From Pseudoips prasinana (Eukaryota > Arthropoda > Insecta > Lepidoptera > Nolidae), in assembly GCA_951640165.1 (NCBI GenBank), contig OX621266.1:5952001-6016000 (forward strand): a stretch of 64,000 bases of DNA, in the 5' to 3' direction. The notes below the pieces were generated by a model, which was given only the letters and a program-made list of their open reading frames with translations, was not told the DNA's origin and did no database searches. The position numbers and the translations under genes are program-made. Every line of letters starts with the position of its first letter. Position 1 is the first letter of the stretch. This document shows positions 1 to 12,800 of the stretch, piece by piece.

Positions 1-243
1 AGTTTCTGCCCATACATTACGTATATCTCAATCCAAAAACATACGATTTCAATAATTCTTTTTGTGTCTATCGTTTAATATTAGCCCCCCAATATATAAA
101 GTAACTTTGTTTTCATTATAATATACATATATATTTCTAAAATCTACCCTAAACAATAGTTTCTGTGTACTTTGTACTGAAAACATAGTTTTTGGTCATT
201 TACTTACTATTTTTACATAGTGCATATAGTTTTTATAGTTCTA

Positions 244-323
244 ATATCAAAAACTCAAAGAAACGCATCCGCCAACACCCTATTTGCGGTTGTAAGACAC
301 AGGGTCTTTGAGTTTTTTGATAT
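244..323. repeat. Long inverted repeat in each monomer (first copy shown)
   Basis: The left arm ATATCAAAAACTCAAAGA (244-261) is complementary to the right arm TCTTTGAGTTTTTTGATAT (305-323), with one extra T in the right arm as the only defect. The stem is about 18 bp with a 43-nt loop. Inside the loop CCGC (269-272) can pair with GCGG (286-289), and ACCCT (277-281) with AGGGT (301-305). The order CCGC, ACCCT, GCGG, AGGGT is interleaved, as in a pseudoknot. The arms recur in nearly all of the more than 110 units, with rare changes such as 36724 and 60506. Function, whether cruciform or RNA hairpin, is inference. Confidence 0.85.
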
Positions 324-408
324 AATCTCTAACTTTCTACTACAAATTCTAGTTTTTTTGTGATATCTAATTATTTTTCTACTCTACCTTAATCTGTTTA
401 TTTACTCA

Positions 409-456
409 CCGGTTAGCTCTCGTCAAGACGCATCTAACGACACCGCATACACGGTG
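409..456. repeat. GC-richer short-hairpin segment of the monomer (first copy)
   Basis: GTTAG (412-416) can pair with CTAAC (434-438), and CGTC (421-424) with GACG (427-430). Just after, CACCG (441-445) pairs with CGGTG (452-456) across a 6-nt loop. In most units the centre reads TCTCGTCGAGA, an 11-base palindrome; the first unit has CAAG instead of CGAG. This is one of the more variable parts of the monomer: CC to TT, CG to TG, G to A, and a 20-bp deletion all fall here. The stems are short, so structural meaning is uncertain. Confidence 0.6.
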
Positions 457-3400
457 ATAGCACCTGTATTTCAAAAGATGTTTGCAATTTTAGATTTTTC
501 AACACCCAAACCGAGGTGTAGTGGCGGGTAGTTTCTGCCCATACATTACGTATATCTCAATCCAAAAACATACGATTTCAATAATTCTTTTTGTGTCTAT
601 CGTTTAATATTAGCCCCCCAATATATAAAGTAACTTTGTTTTCATTATAATATACATATATATTTCTAAAATCTACCCTAAACAATAGTTTCTGTGTACT
701 TTGTACTGAAAACATAGTTTTTGGTCATTTACTTACTATTTTTACATAGTGCATATAGTTTTTATAGTTCTAATATCAAAAACTCAAAGAAACGCATCCG
801 CCAACACCCTATTTGCGGTTGTAAGACACAGGGTCTTTGAGTTTTTTGATATAATCTCTAACTTTCTACTACAAATTCTAGTTTTTTTGTGATATCTAAT
901 TATTTTTCTACTATACCTTAATCTGTTTATTTACTCACCGGTTAGCTCTCGTCGAGACGCATCTAACGACACCGCATACACGGTGATAGCACCTGTATTT
1001 CAAAAGATATTTGCAATTTTAGATTTTTCATCACCCAAACCGAGGTGTAGTGGCGGGTAGTTTCTGCCCATACATTACGTATATCTCAATCCAAAAACAT
1101 ACGATTTCAATAATTCTTTTTGTGTCTATCGTTTAATATTAGCCCCCCAATATATAAAGTAACTTTGTTTTCATTATAATATACATATATATTTCTAAAA
1201 TCTACCCTAAACAATAGTTTCTGTGTACTTTGTACTGAAAACATAGTTTTTGGTCATTTACTTACTATTTTTACATAGTGCATATAGTTTTTATAGTTCT
1301 AATATCAAAAACTCAAAGAAACGCATCCGCCAACACCCTATTTGCGGTTGTAAGACACAGGGTCTTTGAGTTTTTTGATATAATCTCTAACTTTCTACTA
1401 CAAATTCTAGTTTTTTTGTGATATCTAATTATTTTTCTACTCTACCTTAATCTGTTTATTTACTCACCGGTTAGCTCTCGTCGAGACGCATCTAACGACA
1501 CCGCATACACGGTGATAGCACCTGTATTTCAAAAGATATTTGCAATTTTAGATTTTTCAACACCCAAACCGAGGTGTAGTGGCGGGTAGTTTCTGCCCAT
1601 ACATTACGTATATCTCAATCCAAAAACATACGATTTCAATAATTCTTTTTGTGTCTATCGTTTAATATTAGCCCCCCAATATATAAAGTAACTTTGTTTT
1701 CATTATAATATACATATATATTTCTAAAATCTACCCTAAACAATAGTTTCTGTGTACTTTGTACTGAAAACATAGTTTTTGGTCATTTACTTACTATTTT
1801 TACATAGTGCATATAGTTTTTATAGTTCTAATATCAAAAACTCAAAGAAACGCATCCGCCAACACCCTATTTGCGGTTGTAAGACACAGGGTCTTTGAGT
1901 TTTTTGATATAATCTCTAACTTTCTACTACAAATTCTAGTTTTTTTTGTGATATCTAATTATTTTTCTACTCTACCTTAATCTGTTTATTTACTCACCGG
2001 TTAGCTCTCGTCGAGACGCATCTAACGACACCGCATACACGGTGATAGCACCTGTATTTCAAAAGATATTTGCAATTTTAGATTTTTCATCACCCAAACC
2101 GAGGTGTAGTGGCGGGTAGTTTCTGCCCATACATTACGTATATCTCAATCCAAAAACATACGATTTCAATAATTCTTTTTGTGTCTATCGTTTAATATTA
2201 GCCCCCCAATATATAAAGTAACTTTGTTTTCATTATAATATACATATATATTTCTAAAATCTACCCTAAACAATAGTTTCTGTGTACTTTGTACTGAAAA
2301 CATAGTTTTTGGTCATTTACTTACTATTTTTACATAGTGTATATAGTTTTTATAGTTCTAATATCAAAAACTCAAAGAAACGCATCCGCCAACACCCTAT
2401 TTGCGGTTGTAAGACACAGGGTCTTTGAGTTTTTTGATATAATCTCTAACTTTCTACTACAAATTCTAGTTTTTTTGTGATATCTAATTATTTTTCTACT
2501 CTACCTTAATCTGTTTATTTACTCACCGGTTAGCTCTCGTCAAGACGCATCTAACGACACCGCATACACGGTGATAGCACCTGTATTTCAAAAGATGTTT
2601 GCAATTTTAGATTTTTCAACACCCAAACCGAGGTGTAGTGGCGGGTAGTTTCTGCCCATACATTACGTATATCTCAATCCAAAAACATACGATTTCAATA
2701 ATTCTTTTTGTGTCTATCGTTTAATATTAGCCCCCCAATATATAAAGTAACTTTGTTTTCATTATAATATACATATATATTTCTAAAATCTACCCTAAAC
2801 AATAGTTTCTGTGTACTTTGTACTGAAAACATAGTTTTTGGTCATTTACTTACTATTTTTACATAGTGCATATAGTTTTTATAGTTCTAATATCAAAAAC
2901 TCAAAGAAACGCATCCGCCAACACCCTATTTGCGGTTGTAAGACACAGGGTCTTTGAGTTTTTTGATATAATCTCTAACTTTCTACTACAAATTCTAGTT
3001 TTTTTGTGATATCTAATTATTTTTCTACTCTACCTTAATCTGTTTATTTACTCACCGGTTAGCTCTCGTCGAGACGCATCTAACGACACCGCATACACGG
3101 TGATAGCACCTGTATTTCAAAAGATATTTGCAATTTTAGATTTTTCATCACCCAAACCGAGGTGTAGTGGCGGGTAGTTTCTGCCCATACATTACGTATA
3201 TCTCAATCCAAAAACATACGATTTCAATAATTCTTTTTGTGTCTATCGTTTAATATTAGCCCCCCAATATATAAAGTAACTTTGTTTTCATTATAATATA
3301 CATATATATTTCTAAAATCTACCCTAAACAATAGTTTCTGTGTACTTTGTACTGAAAACATAGTTTTTGGTCATTTACTTACTATTTTTACATAGTGCAT

Positions 3401-6400
3401 ATAGTTTTTATAGTTCTAATATCAAAAACTCAAAGAAACGCATCCGCCAACACCCTATTTGCGGTTGTAAGACACAGGGTCTTTGAGTTTTTTGATATAA
3501 TCTCTAACTTTCTACTACAAATTCTAGTTTTTTTGTGATATCTAATTATTTTTCTACTCTACCTTAATCTGTTTATTTACTCACCGGTTAGCTCTCGTCG
3601 AGACGCATCTAACGACACCGCATACACGGTGATAGCACCTGTATTTCAAAAGATATTTGCAATTTTAGATTTTTCAACACCCAAACCGAGGTGTAGTGGC
3701 GGGTAGTTTCTGCCCATACATTACGTATATCTCAATCCAAAAACATACGATTTCAATAATTCTTTTTGTGTCTATCGTTTAATATTAGCCCCCCAATATA
3801 TAAAGTAACTTTGTTTTCATTATAATATACATATATATTTCTAAAATCTACCCTAAACAATAGTTTCTGTGTACTTTGTACTGAAAACATAGTTTTTGGT
3901 CATTTACTTACTATTTTTACATAGTGCATATAGTTTTTATAGTTCTAATATCAAAAACTCAAAGAAACGCATCCGCCAACACCCTATTTGCGGTTGTAAG
4001 ACACAGGGTCTTTGAGTTTTTTGATATAATCTCTAACTTTCTACTACAAATTCTAGTTTTTTTGTGATATCTAATTATTTTTCTACTCTACCTTAATCTG
4101 TTTATTTACTCACCGGTTAGCTCTCGTCGAGACGCATCTAACGACACCGCATACACGGTGATAGCACCTGTATTTCAAAAGATATTTGCAATTTTAGATT
4201 TTTCAACACCCAAACCGAGGTGTAGTGGCGGGTAGTTTCTGCCCATACATTACGTATATCTCAATCCAAAAACATACGATTTCAATAATTCTTTTTGTGT
4301 CTATCGTTTAATATTAGCCCCCCAATATATAAAGTAACTTTGTTTTCATTATAATATACATATATATTTCTAAAATCTACCCTAAACAATAGTTTCTGTG
4401 TACTTTGTACTGAAAACATAGTTTTTGGTCATTTACTTACTATTTTTACATAGTGCATATAGTTTTTATAGTTCTAATATCAAAAACTCAAAGAAACGCA
4501 TCCGCCAACACCCTATTTGCGGTTGTAAGACACAGGGTCTTTGAGTTTTTTGATATAATCTCTAACTTTCTACTACAAATTCTAGTTTTTTTGTGATATC
4601 TAATTATTTTTCTACTCTACCTTAATCTGTTTATTTACTTACCGGTTAGCTCTCGTCGAGACGCATCTAACGACACCGCATACACGGTGATAGCACCTGT
4701 ATTTCAAAAGATATTTGCAATTTTCGATTTTTCATCACCCAAACCGAGGTGTAGTGGCGGGTAGTTTCTGCCCATACATTACGTATATCTCAATCCAAAA
4801 ACATACGATTTCAATAATTCTTTTTGTGTCTATCGTTTAATATTAGCCCCCCAATATATAAAGTAACTTTGTTTTCATTATAATATACATATATATTTCT
4901 AAAATCTACCCTAAACAATAGTTTCTGTGTACTTTGTACTGAAAACATAGTTTTTGGTCATTTACTTACTATTTTTACATAGTGTATATAGTTTTTATAG
5001 TTCTAATATCAAAAACTCAAAGAAACGCATCCGCCAACACCCTATTTGCGGTTGTAAGACACAGGGTCTTTGAGTTTTTTGATATAATCTCTAACTTTCT
5101 ACTACAAATTCTAGTTTTTTTGTGATATCTAATTATTTTTCTACTCTACCTTAATCTGTTTATTTACTCACCGGTTAGCTCTCGTCGAGACGCATCTAAC
5201 GACACCGCATACACGGTGATAGCACCTGTATTTCAAAAGATATTTGCAATTTTAGATTTTTCAACACCCAAACCGAGGTGTAGTGGCGGGTAGTTTCTGC
5301 CCATACATTACGTATATCTCAATCCAAAAACATACGATTTCAATAATTCTTTTTGTGTCTATCGTTTAATATTAGCCCCCCAATATATAAAGTAACTTTG
5401 TTTTCATTATAATATACATATATATTTCTAAAATCTACCCTAAACAATAGTTTCTGTGTACTTTGTACTGAAAACATAGTTTTTGGTCATTTACTTACTA
5501 TTTTTACATAGTGCATATAGTTTTTATAGTTCTAATATCAAAAACTCAAAGAAACGCATCCGCCAACACCCTATTTGCGGTTGTAAGACACAGGGTCTTT
5601 GAGTTTTTTGATATAATCTCTAACTTTCTACTACAAATTCTAGTTTTTTTTGTGATATCTAATTATTTTTCTACTCTACCTTAATCTGTTTATTTACTCA
5701 CCGGTTAGCTCTCGTCGAGACGCATCTAACGACACCGCATACACGGTGATAGCACCTGTATTTCAAAAGATATTTGCAATTTTAGATTTTTCATCACCCA
5801 AACCGAGGTGTAGTGGCGGGTAGTTTCTGCCCATACATTACGTATATCTCAATCCAAAAACATACGATTTCAATAATTCTTTTTGTGTCTATCGTTTAAT
5901 ATTAGCCCCCCAATATATAAAGTAACTTTGTTTTCATTATAATATACATATATATTTCTAAAATCTACCCTAAACAATAGTTTCTGTGTACTTTGTACTG
6001 AAAACATAGTTTTTGGTCATTTACTTACTATTTTTACATAGTGCATATAGTTTTTATAGTTCTAATATCAAAAACTCAAAGAAACGCATCCGCCAACACC
6101 CTATTTGCGGTTGTAAGACACAGGGTCTTTGAGTTTTTTGATATAATCTCTAACTTTCTACTACAAATTCTAGTTTTTTTGTGATATCTAATTATTTTTC
6201 TACTCTACCTTAATCTGTTTATTTACTCACCGGTTAGCTCTCGTCAAGACGCATCTAACGACTTCGCATACACGGTGATAGCACCTGTATTTCAAAAGAT
6301 GTTTGCAATTTTAGATTTTTCAACACCCAAACCGAGGTGTAGTGGCGGGTAGTTTCTGCCCATACATTACGTATATCTCAATCCAAAAACATACGATTTC

Positions 6401-6879
6401 AATAATTCTTTTTGTGTCTATCGTTTAATATTAGCCCCCCAATATATAAAGTAACTTTGTTTTCATTATAATATACATATATATTTCTAAAATCTACCCT
6501 AAACAATAGTTTCTGTGTACTTTGTACTGAAAACATAGTTTTTGGTCATTTACTTACTAGTTTTACATAGTGCATATAGTTTTTATAGTTCTAATATCAA
6601 AAACTCAAAGAAACGCATCCGCCAACACCCTATTTGCGGTTGTAAGACACAGGGTCTTTGAGTTTTTTGATATAATCTCTAACTTTCTACTACAAATTCT
6701 AGTTTTTTTGTGATATCTAATTATTTTTCTACTCTACCTTAATCTGTTTATTTACTTACCGGTTAGCTCTCGTCGAGACGCATCTAACGACACCGCATAC
6801 ACGGTGATAGCACCTGTATTTCAAAAGATATTTGCAATTTTCGATTTTTCATCACCCAAACCGAGGTGTAGTGGCGGGT

Positions 6880-9800
6880 AGTTTCTGCCCATACATTACG
6901 TATATCTCAATCCAAAAACATACGATTTCAATAATTCTTTTTGTGTCTATCGTTTAATATTAGCCCCCCAATATATAAAGTAACTTTGTTTTCATTATAA
7001 TATACATATATATTTCTAAAATCTACCCTAAACAATAGTTTCTGTGTACTTTGTACTGAAAACATAGTTTTTGGTCATTTACTTACTATTTTTACATAGT
7101 GCATATAGTTTTTATAGTTCTAATATCAAAAACTCAAAGAAACGCATCCGCCAACACCCTATTTGCGGTTGTAAGACACAGGGTCTTTGAGTTTTTTGAT
7201 ATAATCTCTAACTTTCTACTACAAATTCTAGTTTTTTTGTGATATCTAATTATTTTTCTACTCTACCTTAATCTGTTTATTGACTCACCGGTTAGCTCTC
7301 GTCGAGACGCATCTCACGACTTCGCATACACGGTGATAGCACCTGTATTTCAAAAGATATTTGCAATTTTAGATTTTTCAACACCCAAACCGAGGTGTAG
7401 TGGCGGGTAGTTTCTGCCCATACATTACGTATATCTCAATCCAAAAACATACGATTTCAATAATTCTTTTTGTGTCTATCGTTTAATATTAGCCCCCCAA
7501 TATATAAAGTAACTTTGTTTTCATTATAATATACATATATATTTCTAAAATCTACCCTAAACAATAGTTTCTGTGTACTTTGTACTGAAAACATAGTTTT
7601 TGGTCATTTACTTACTATTTTTACATAGTGCATATAGTTTTTATAGTTCTAATATCAAAAACTCAAAGAAACGCATCCGCCAACACCCTATTTGCGGTTG
7701 TAAGACACAGGGTCTTTGAGTTTTTTGATATAATCTCTAACTTTCTACTACAAATTCTAGTTTTTTTGTGATATCTAATTATTTTTCTACTCTACCTTAA
7801 TCTGTTTATTTACTCACCGGTTAGCTCTCGTCGAGACGCATCTAACGACACCGCATACACGGTGATAGCACCTGTATTTCAAAAGATATTTGCAATTTTA
7901 GATTTTTCAACACCCAAACCGAGGTGTAGTGGCGGGTAGTTTCTGCCCATACATTACGTATATCTCAATCCAAAAACATACGATTTCAATAATTCTTTTT
8001 GTGTCTATCGTTTAATATTAGCCCCCCAATATATAAAGTAACTTTGTTTTCATTATAATATACATATATATTTCTAAAATCTACCCTAAACAATAGTTTC
8101 TGTGTACTTTGTACTGAAAACATAGTTTTTGGTCATTTACTTACTATTTTTACATAGTGCATATAGTTTTTATAGTTCTAATATCAAAAACTCAAAGAAA
8201 CGCATCCGCCAACACCCTATTTGCGGTTGTAAGACACAGGGTCTTTGAGTTTTTTGATATAATCTCTAACTTTCTACTACAAATTCTAGTTTTTTTGTGA
8301 TATCTAATTATTTTTCTACTCTACCTTAATCTGTTTATTTACTCACCGGTTAGCTCTCGTCAAGACGCATCTAACGACACCGCATACACGGTGATAGCAC
8401 CTGTATTTCAAAAGATATTTGCAATTTTAGATTTTTCATCACCCAAACCGAGGTGTAGTGGCGGGTAGTTTCTGCCCATACATTACGTATATCTCAATCC
8501 AAAAACATACGATTTCAATAATTCTTTTTGTGTCTATCGTTTAATATTAGCCCCCCAATATATAAAGTAACTTTGTTTTCATTATAATATACATATATAT
8601 TTCTAAAATCTACCCTAAACAATAGTTTCTGTGTACTTTGTACTGAAAACATAGTTTTTGGTCATTTACTTACTAGTTTTACATAGTGCATATAGTTTTT
8701 ATAGTTCTAATATCAAAAACTCAAAGAAACGCATCCGCCAACACCCTATTTGCGGTTGTAAGACACAGGGTCTTTGAGTTTTTTGATATAATCTCTAACT
8801 TTCTACTACAAATTCTAGTTTTTTTGTGATATCTAATTATTTTTCTACTCTACTTTAGTCTGTTTATATACTCACCGGTTAGCTCTCGTCGAGACGCATC
8901 TAACGACACCGCATACACGGTGATAGCACCTGTATTTCAAAAGATATTTGCAATTTTAGATTTTTCAACACCCAAACCGAGGTGTAGTGGCGGGTAGTTT
9001 CTGCCCATACATTACGTGTATCTCAATCCAAAAACATACGATTTCAATAATTCTTTTTGTGTCTATCGTTTAATATTAGCCCCCCAATATATAAAGTAAC
9101 TTTGTTTTCATTATAATATACATATATATTTCTAAAATCTACCCTAAACAATAGTTTCTGTGTACTTTGTACTGAAAACATAGTTTTTGGTCATTTACTT
9201 ACTATTTTTACATAGTGCATATAGTTTTTATAGTTCTAATATCAAAAACTCAAAGAAACGCATCCGCCAACACCCTATTTGCGGTTGTAAGACACAGGGT
9301 CTTTGAGTTTTTTGATATAATCTCTAACTTTCTACTACAAATTCTAGTTTTTTTGTGATATCTAATTATTTTTCTACTCTACCTTAATCTGTTTATTTAC
9401 TCACCGGTTAGCTCTCGTCGAGACGCATCTAACGACACCGCATACACGGTGATAGCACCTGTATTTCAAAAGATATTTGCAATTTTAGATTTTTCAACAC
9501 CCAAACCGAGGTGTAGTGGCGGGTAGTTTCTGCCCATACATTACGTATATCTCAATCCAAAAACATACGATTTCAATAATTCTTTTTGTGTCTATCGTTT
9601 AATATTAGCCCCCCAATATATAAAGTAACTTTGTTTTCATTATAATATACATATATATTTCTAAAATCTACCCTAAACAATAGTTTCTGTGTACTTTGTA
9701 CTGAAAACATAGTTTTTGGTCATTTACTTACTATTTTTACATAGTGCATATAGTTTTTATAGTTCTAATATCAAAAACTCAAAGAAACGCATCCGCCAAC

Positions 9801-12800
9801 ACCCTATTTGCGGTTGTAAGACACAGGGTCTTTGAGTTTTTTGATATAATCTCTAACTTTCTACTACAAATTCTAGTTTTTTTTGTGATATCTAATTATT
9901 TTTCTACTCTACCTTAATCTGTTTATTTACTCACCGGTTAGCTCTCGTCGAGACGCATCTAACGACACCGCATACACGGTGATAGCACCTGTATTTCAAA
10001 AGATATTTGCAATTTTAGATTTTTCATCACCCAAACCGAGGTGTAGTGGCGGGTAGTTTCTGCCCATACATTACGTATATCTCAATCCAAAAACATACGA
10101 TTTCAATAATTCTTTTTGTGTCTATCGTTTAATATTAGCCCCCCAATATATAAAGTAACTTTGTTTTCATTATAATATACATATATATTTCTAAAATCTA
10201 CCCTAAACAATAGTTTCTGTGTACTTTGTACTGAAAACATAGTTTTTGGTCATTTACTTACTATTTTTACATAGTGCATATAGTTTTTATAGTTCTAATA
10301 TCAAAAACTCAAAGAAACGCATCCGCCAACACCCTATTTGCGGTTGTAAGACACAGGGTCTTTGAGTTTTTTGATATAATCTCTAACTTTCTACTACAAA
10401 TTCTAGTTTTTTTGTGATATCTAATTATTTTTCTACTCTACCTTAATCTGTTTATTGACTCACCGGTTAGCTCTCGTCGAGACGCATCTCACGACTTCGC
10501 AAACACGGTGATAGCACCTGTATTTCAAAAGATATTTGCAATTTTAGATTTTTCATCACCCAAACCGAGGTGTAGTGGCGGGTAGTTTCTGCCCATACAT
10601 TACGTATATCTCAATCCAAAAACATACGATTTCAATAATTCTTTTTGTGTCTATCGTTTAATATTAGCCCCCCAATATATAAAGTAACTTTGTTTTCATT
10701 ATAATATACATATATATTTCTAAAATCTACCCTAAACAATAGTTTCTGTGTACTTTGTACTGAAAACATAGTTTTTGGTCATTTACTTACTATTTTTACA
10801 TAGTGCATATAGTTTTTATAGTTCTAATATCAAAAACTCAAAGAAACGCATCCGCCAACACCCTATTTGCGGTTGTAAGACACAGGGTCTTTGAGTTTTT
10901 TGATATAATCTCTAACTTTCTACTACAAATTCTAGTTTTTTTGTGATATCTAATTATTTTTCTACTCTACCTTAATCTGTTTATTTACTCATCGGTTAGC
11001 TCTTGTCAAGACGCATCTAACGACACCGCATACACGGTGATAGCACCTGTATTTCAAAAGATGTTTGCAATTTTAGATTTTTCAACACCCAAACCGAGGT
11101 GTAGTGGCGGGTAGTTTCTGCCCATACATTACGTATATCTCAATCCAAAAACATACGATTTCAATAATTCTTTTTGTGTCTATCGTTTAATATTAGCCCC
11201 CCAATATATAAAGTAACTTTGTTTTCATTATAATATACATATATATTTCTAAAATCTACCCTAAACAATAGTTTCTGTGTACTTTGTACTGAAAACATAG
11301 TTTTTGGTCATTTACTTACTATTTTTACATAGTGCATATAGTTTTTATAGTTCTAATATCAAAAACTCAAAGAAACGCATCCGCCAACACCCTATTTGCG
11401 GTTGTAAGACACAGGGTCTTTGAGTTTTTTGATATAATCTCTAACTTTCTACTACAAATTCTAGTTTTTTTGTGATATCTAATTATTTTTCTACTCTACC
11501 TTAATCTGTTTATTTACTCACCGGTTAGCTCTCGTCAAGACGCATCTAACGACACCGCATACACGGTGATAGCACCTGTATTTCAAAAGATATTTGCAAT
11601 TTTAGATTTTTCATCACCCAAACCGAGGTGTAGTGGCGGGTAGTTTCTGCCCATACATTACGTATATCTCAATCCAAAAACATACGATTTCAATAATTCT
11701 TTTTGTGTCTATCGTTTAATATTAGCCCCCCAATATATAAAGTAACTTTGTTTTCATTATAATATACATATATATTTCTAAAATCTACCCTAAACAATAG
11801 TTTCTGTGTACTTTGTACTGAAAACATAGTTTTTGGTCATTTACTTACTAGTTTTACATAGTGCATATAGTTTTTATAGTTCTAATATCAAAAACTCAAA
11901 GAAACGCATCCGCCAACACCCTATTTGCGGTTGTAAGACACAGGGTCTTTGAGTTTTTTGATATAATCTCTAACTTTCTACTACAAATTCTAGTTTTTTT
12001 GTGATATCTAATTATTTTTCTACTCTACTTTAGTCTGTTTATATACTCACCGGTTAGCTCTCGTCGAGACGCATCTAACGACACCGCATACACGGTGATA
12101 GCACCTGTATTTCAAAAGATATTTGCAATTTTAGATTTTTCAACACCCAAACCGAGGTGTAGTGGCGGGTAGTTTCTGCCCATACATTACGTATATCTCA
12201 ATCCAAAAACATACGATTTCAATAATTCTTTTTGTGTCTATCGTTTAATATTAGCCCCCCAATATATAAAGTAACTTTGTTTTCATTATAATATACATAT
12301 ATATTTCTAAAATCTACCCTAAACAATAGTTTCTGTGTACTTTGTACTGAAAACATAGTTTTTGGTCATTTACTTACTATTTTTACATAGTGCATATAGT
12401 TTTTATAGTTCTAATATCAAAAACTCAAAGAAACGCATCCGCCAACACCCTATTTGCGGTTGTAAGACACAGGGTCTTTGAGTTTTTTGATATAATCTCT
12501 AACTTTCTACTACAAATTCTAGTTTTTTTGTGATATCTAATTATTTTTCTACTCTACCTTAATCTGTTTATTTACTCACCGGTTAGCTCTCGTCAAGACG
12601 CATCTAACGACACCGCATACACGGTGATAGCACCTGTATTTCAAAAGATATTTGCAATTTTAGATTTTTCATCACCCAAACCGAGGTGTAGTGGCGGGTA
12701 GTTTCTGCCCATACATTACGTATATCTCAATCCAAAAACATACGATTTCAATAATTCTTTTTGTGTCTATCGTTTAATATTAGCCCCCCAATATATAAAG

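Larger units (their letters stand above)
1..529. repeat. Representative satellite monomer with internal landmarks
   Basis: This unit serves as the coordinate reference. Landmarks by unit position: TACGTA palindrome near 18-23; CCAAT at 89-93 overlapping TATATAAAG at 93-101; an alternating TA run near 120-132; several TAGTTTYTG-like motifs (unit start, about 157, 187, 226 and 349), which suggest an old internal subrepeat; a long imperfect inverted repeat at 244-323; a GC-richer segment at 407-460 with short hairpins; and a GGTGTAGTGGCGGG tract at 515-529. Recurrent polymorphic sites are 18 (T/A), 58 (C/G), about 200 (T/G), about 229 (C/T), a T-run near 233, 409-410 and 424 (C to T), 425 (G/A), 480 (A/G) and 502 (A/T). 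Confidence 0.95.
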
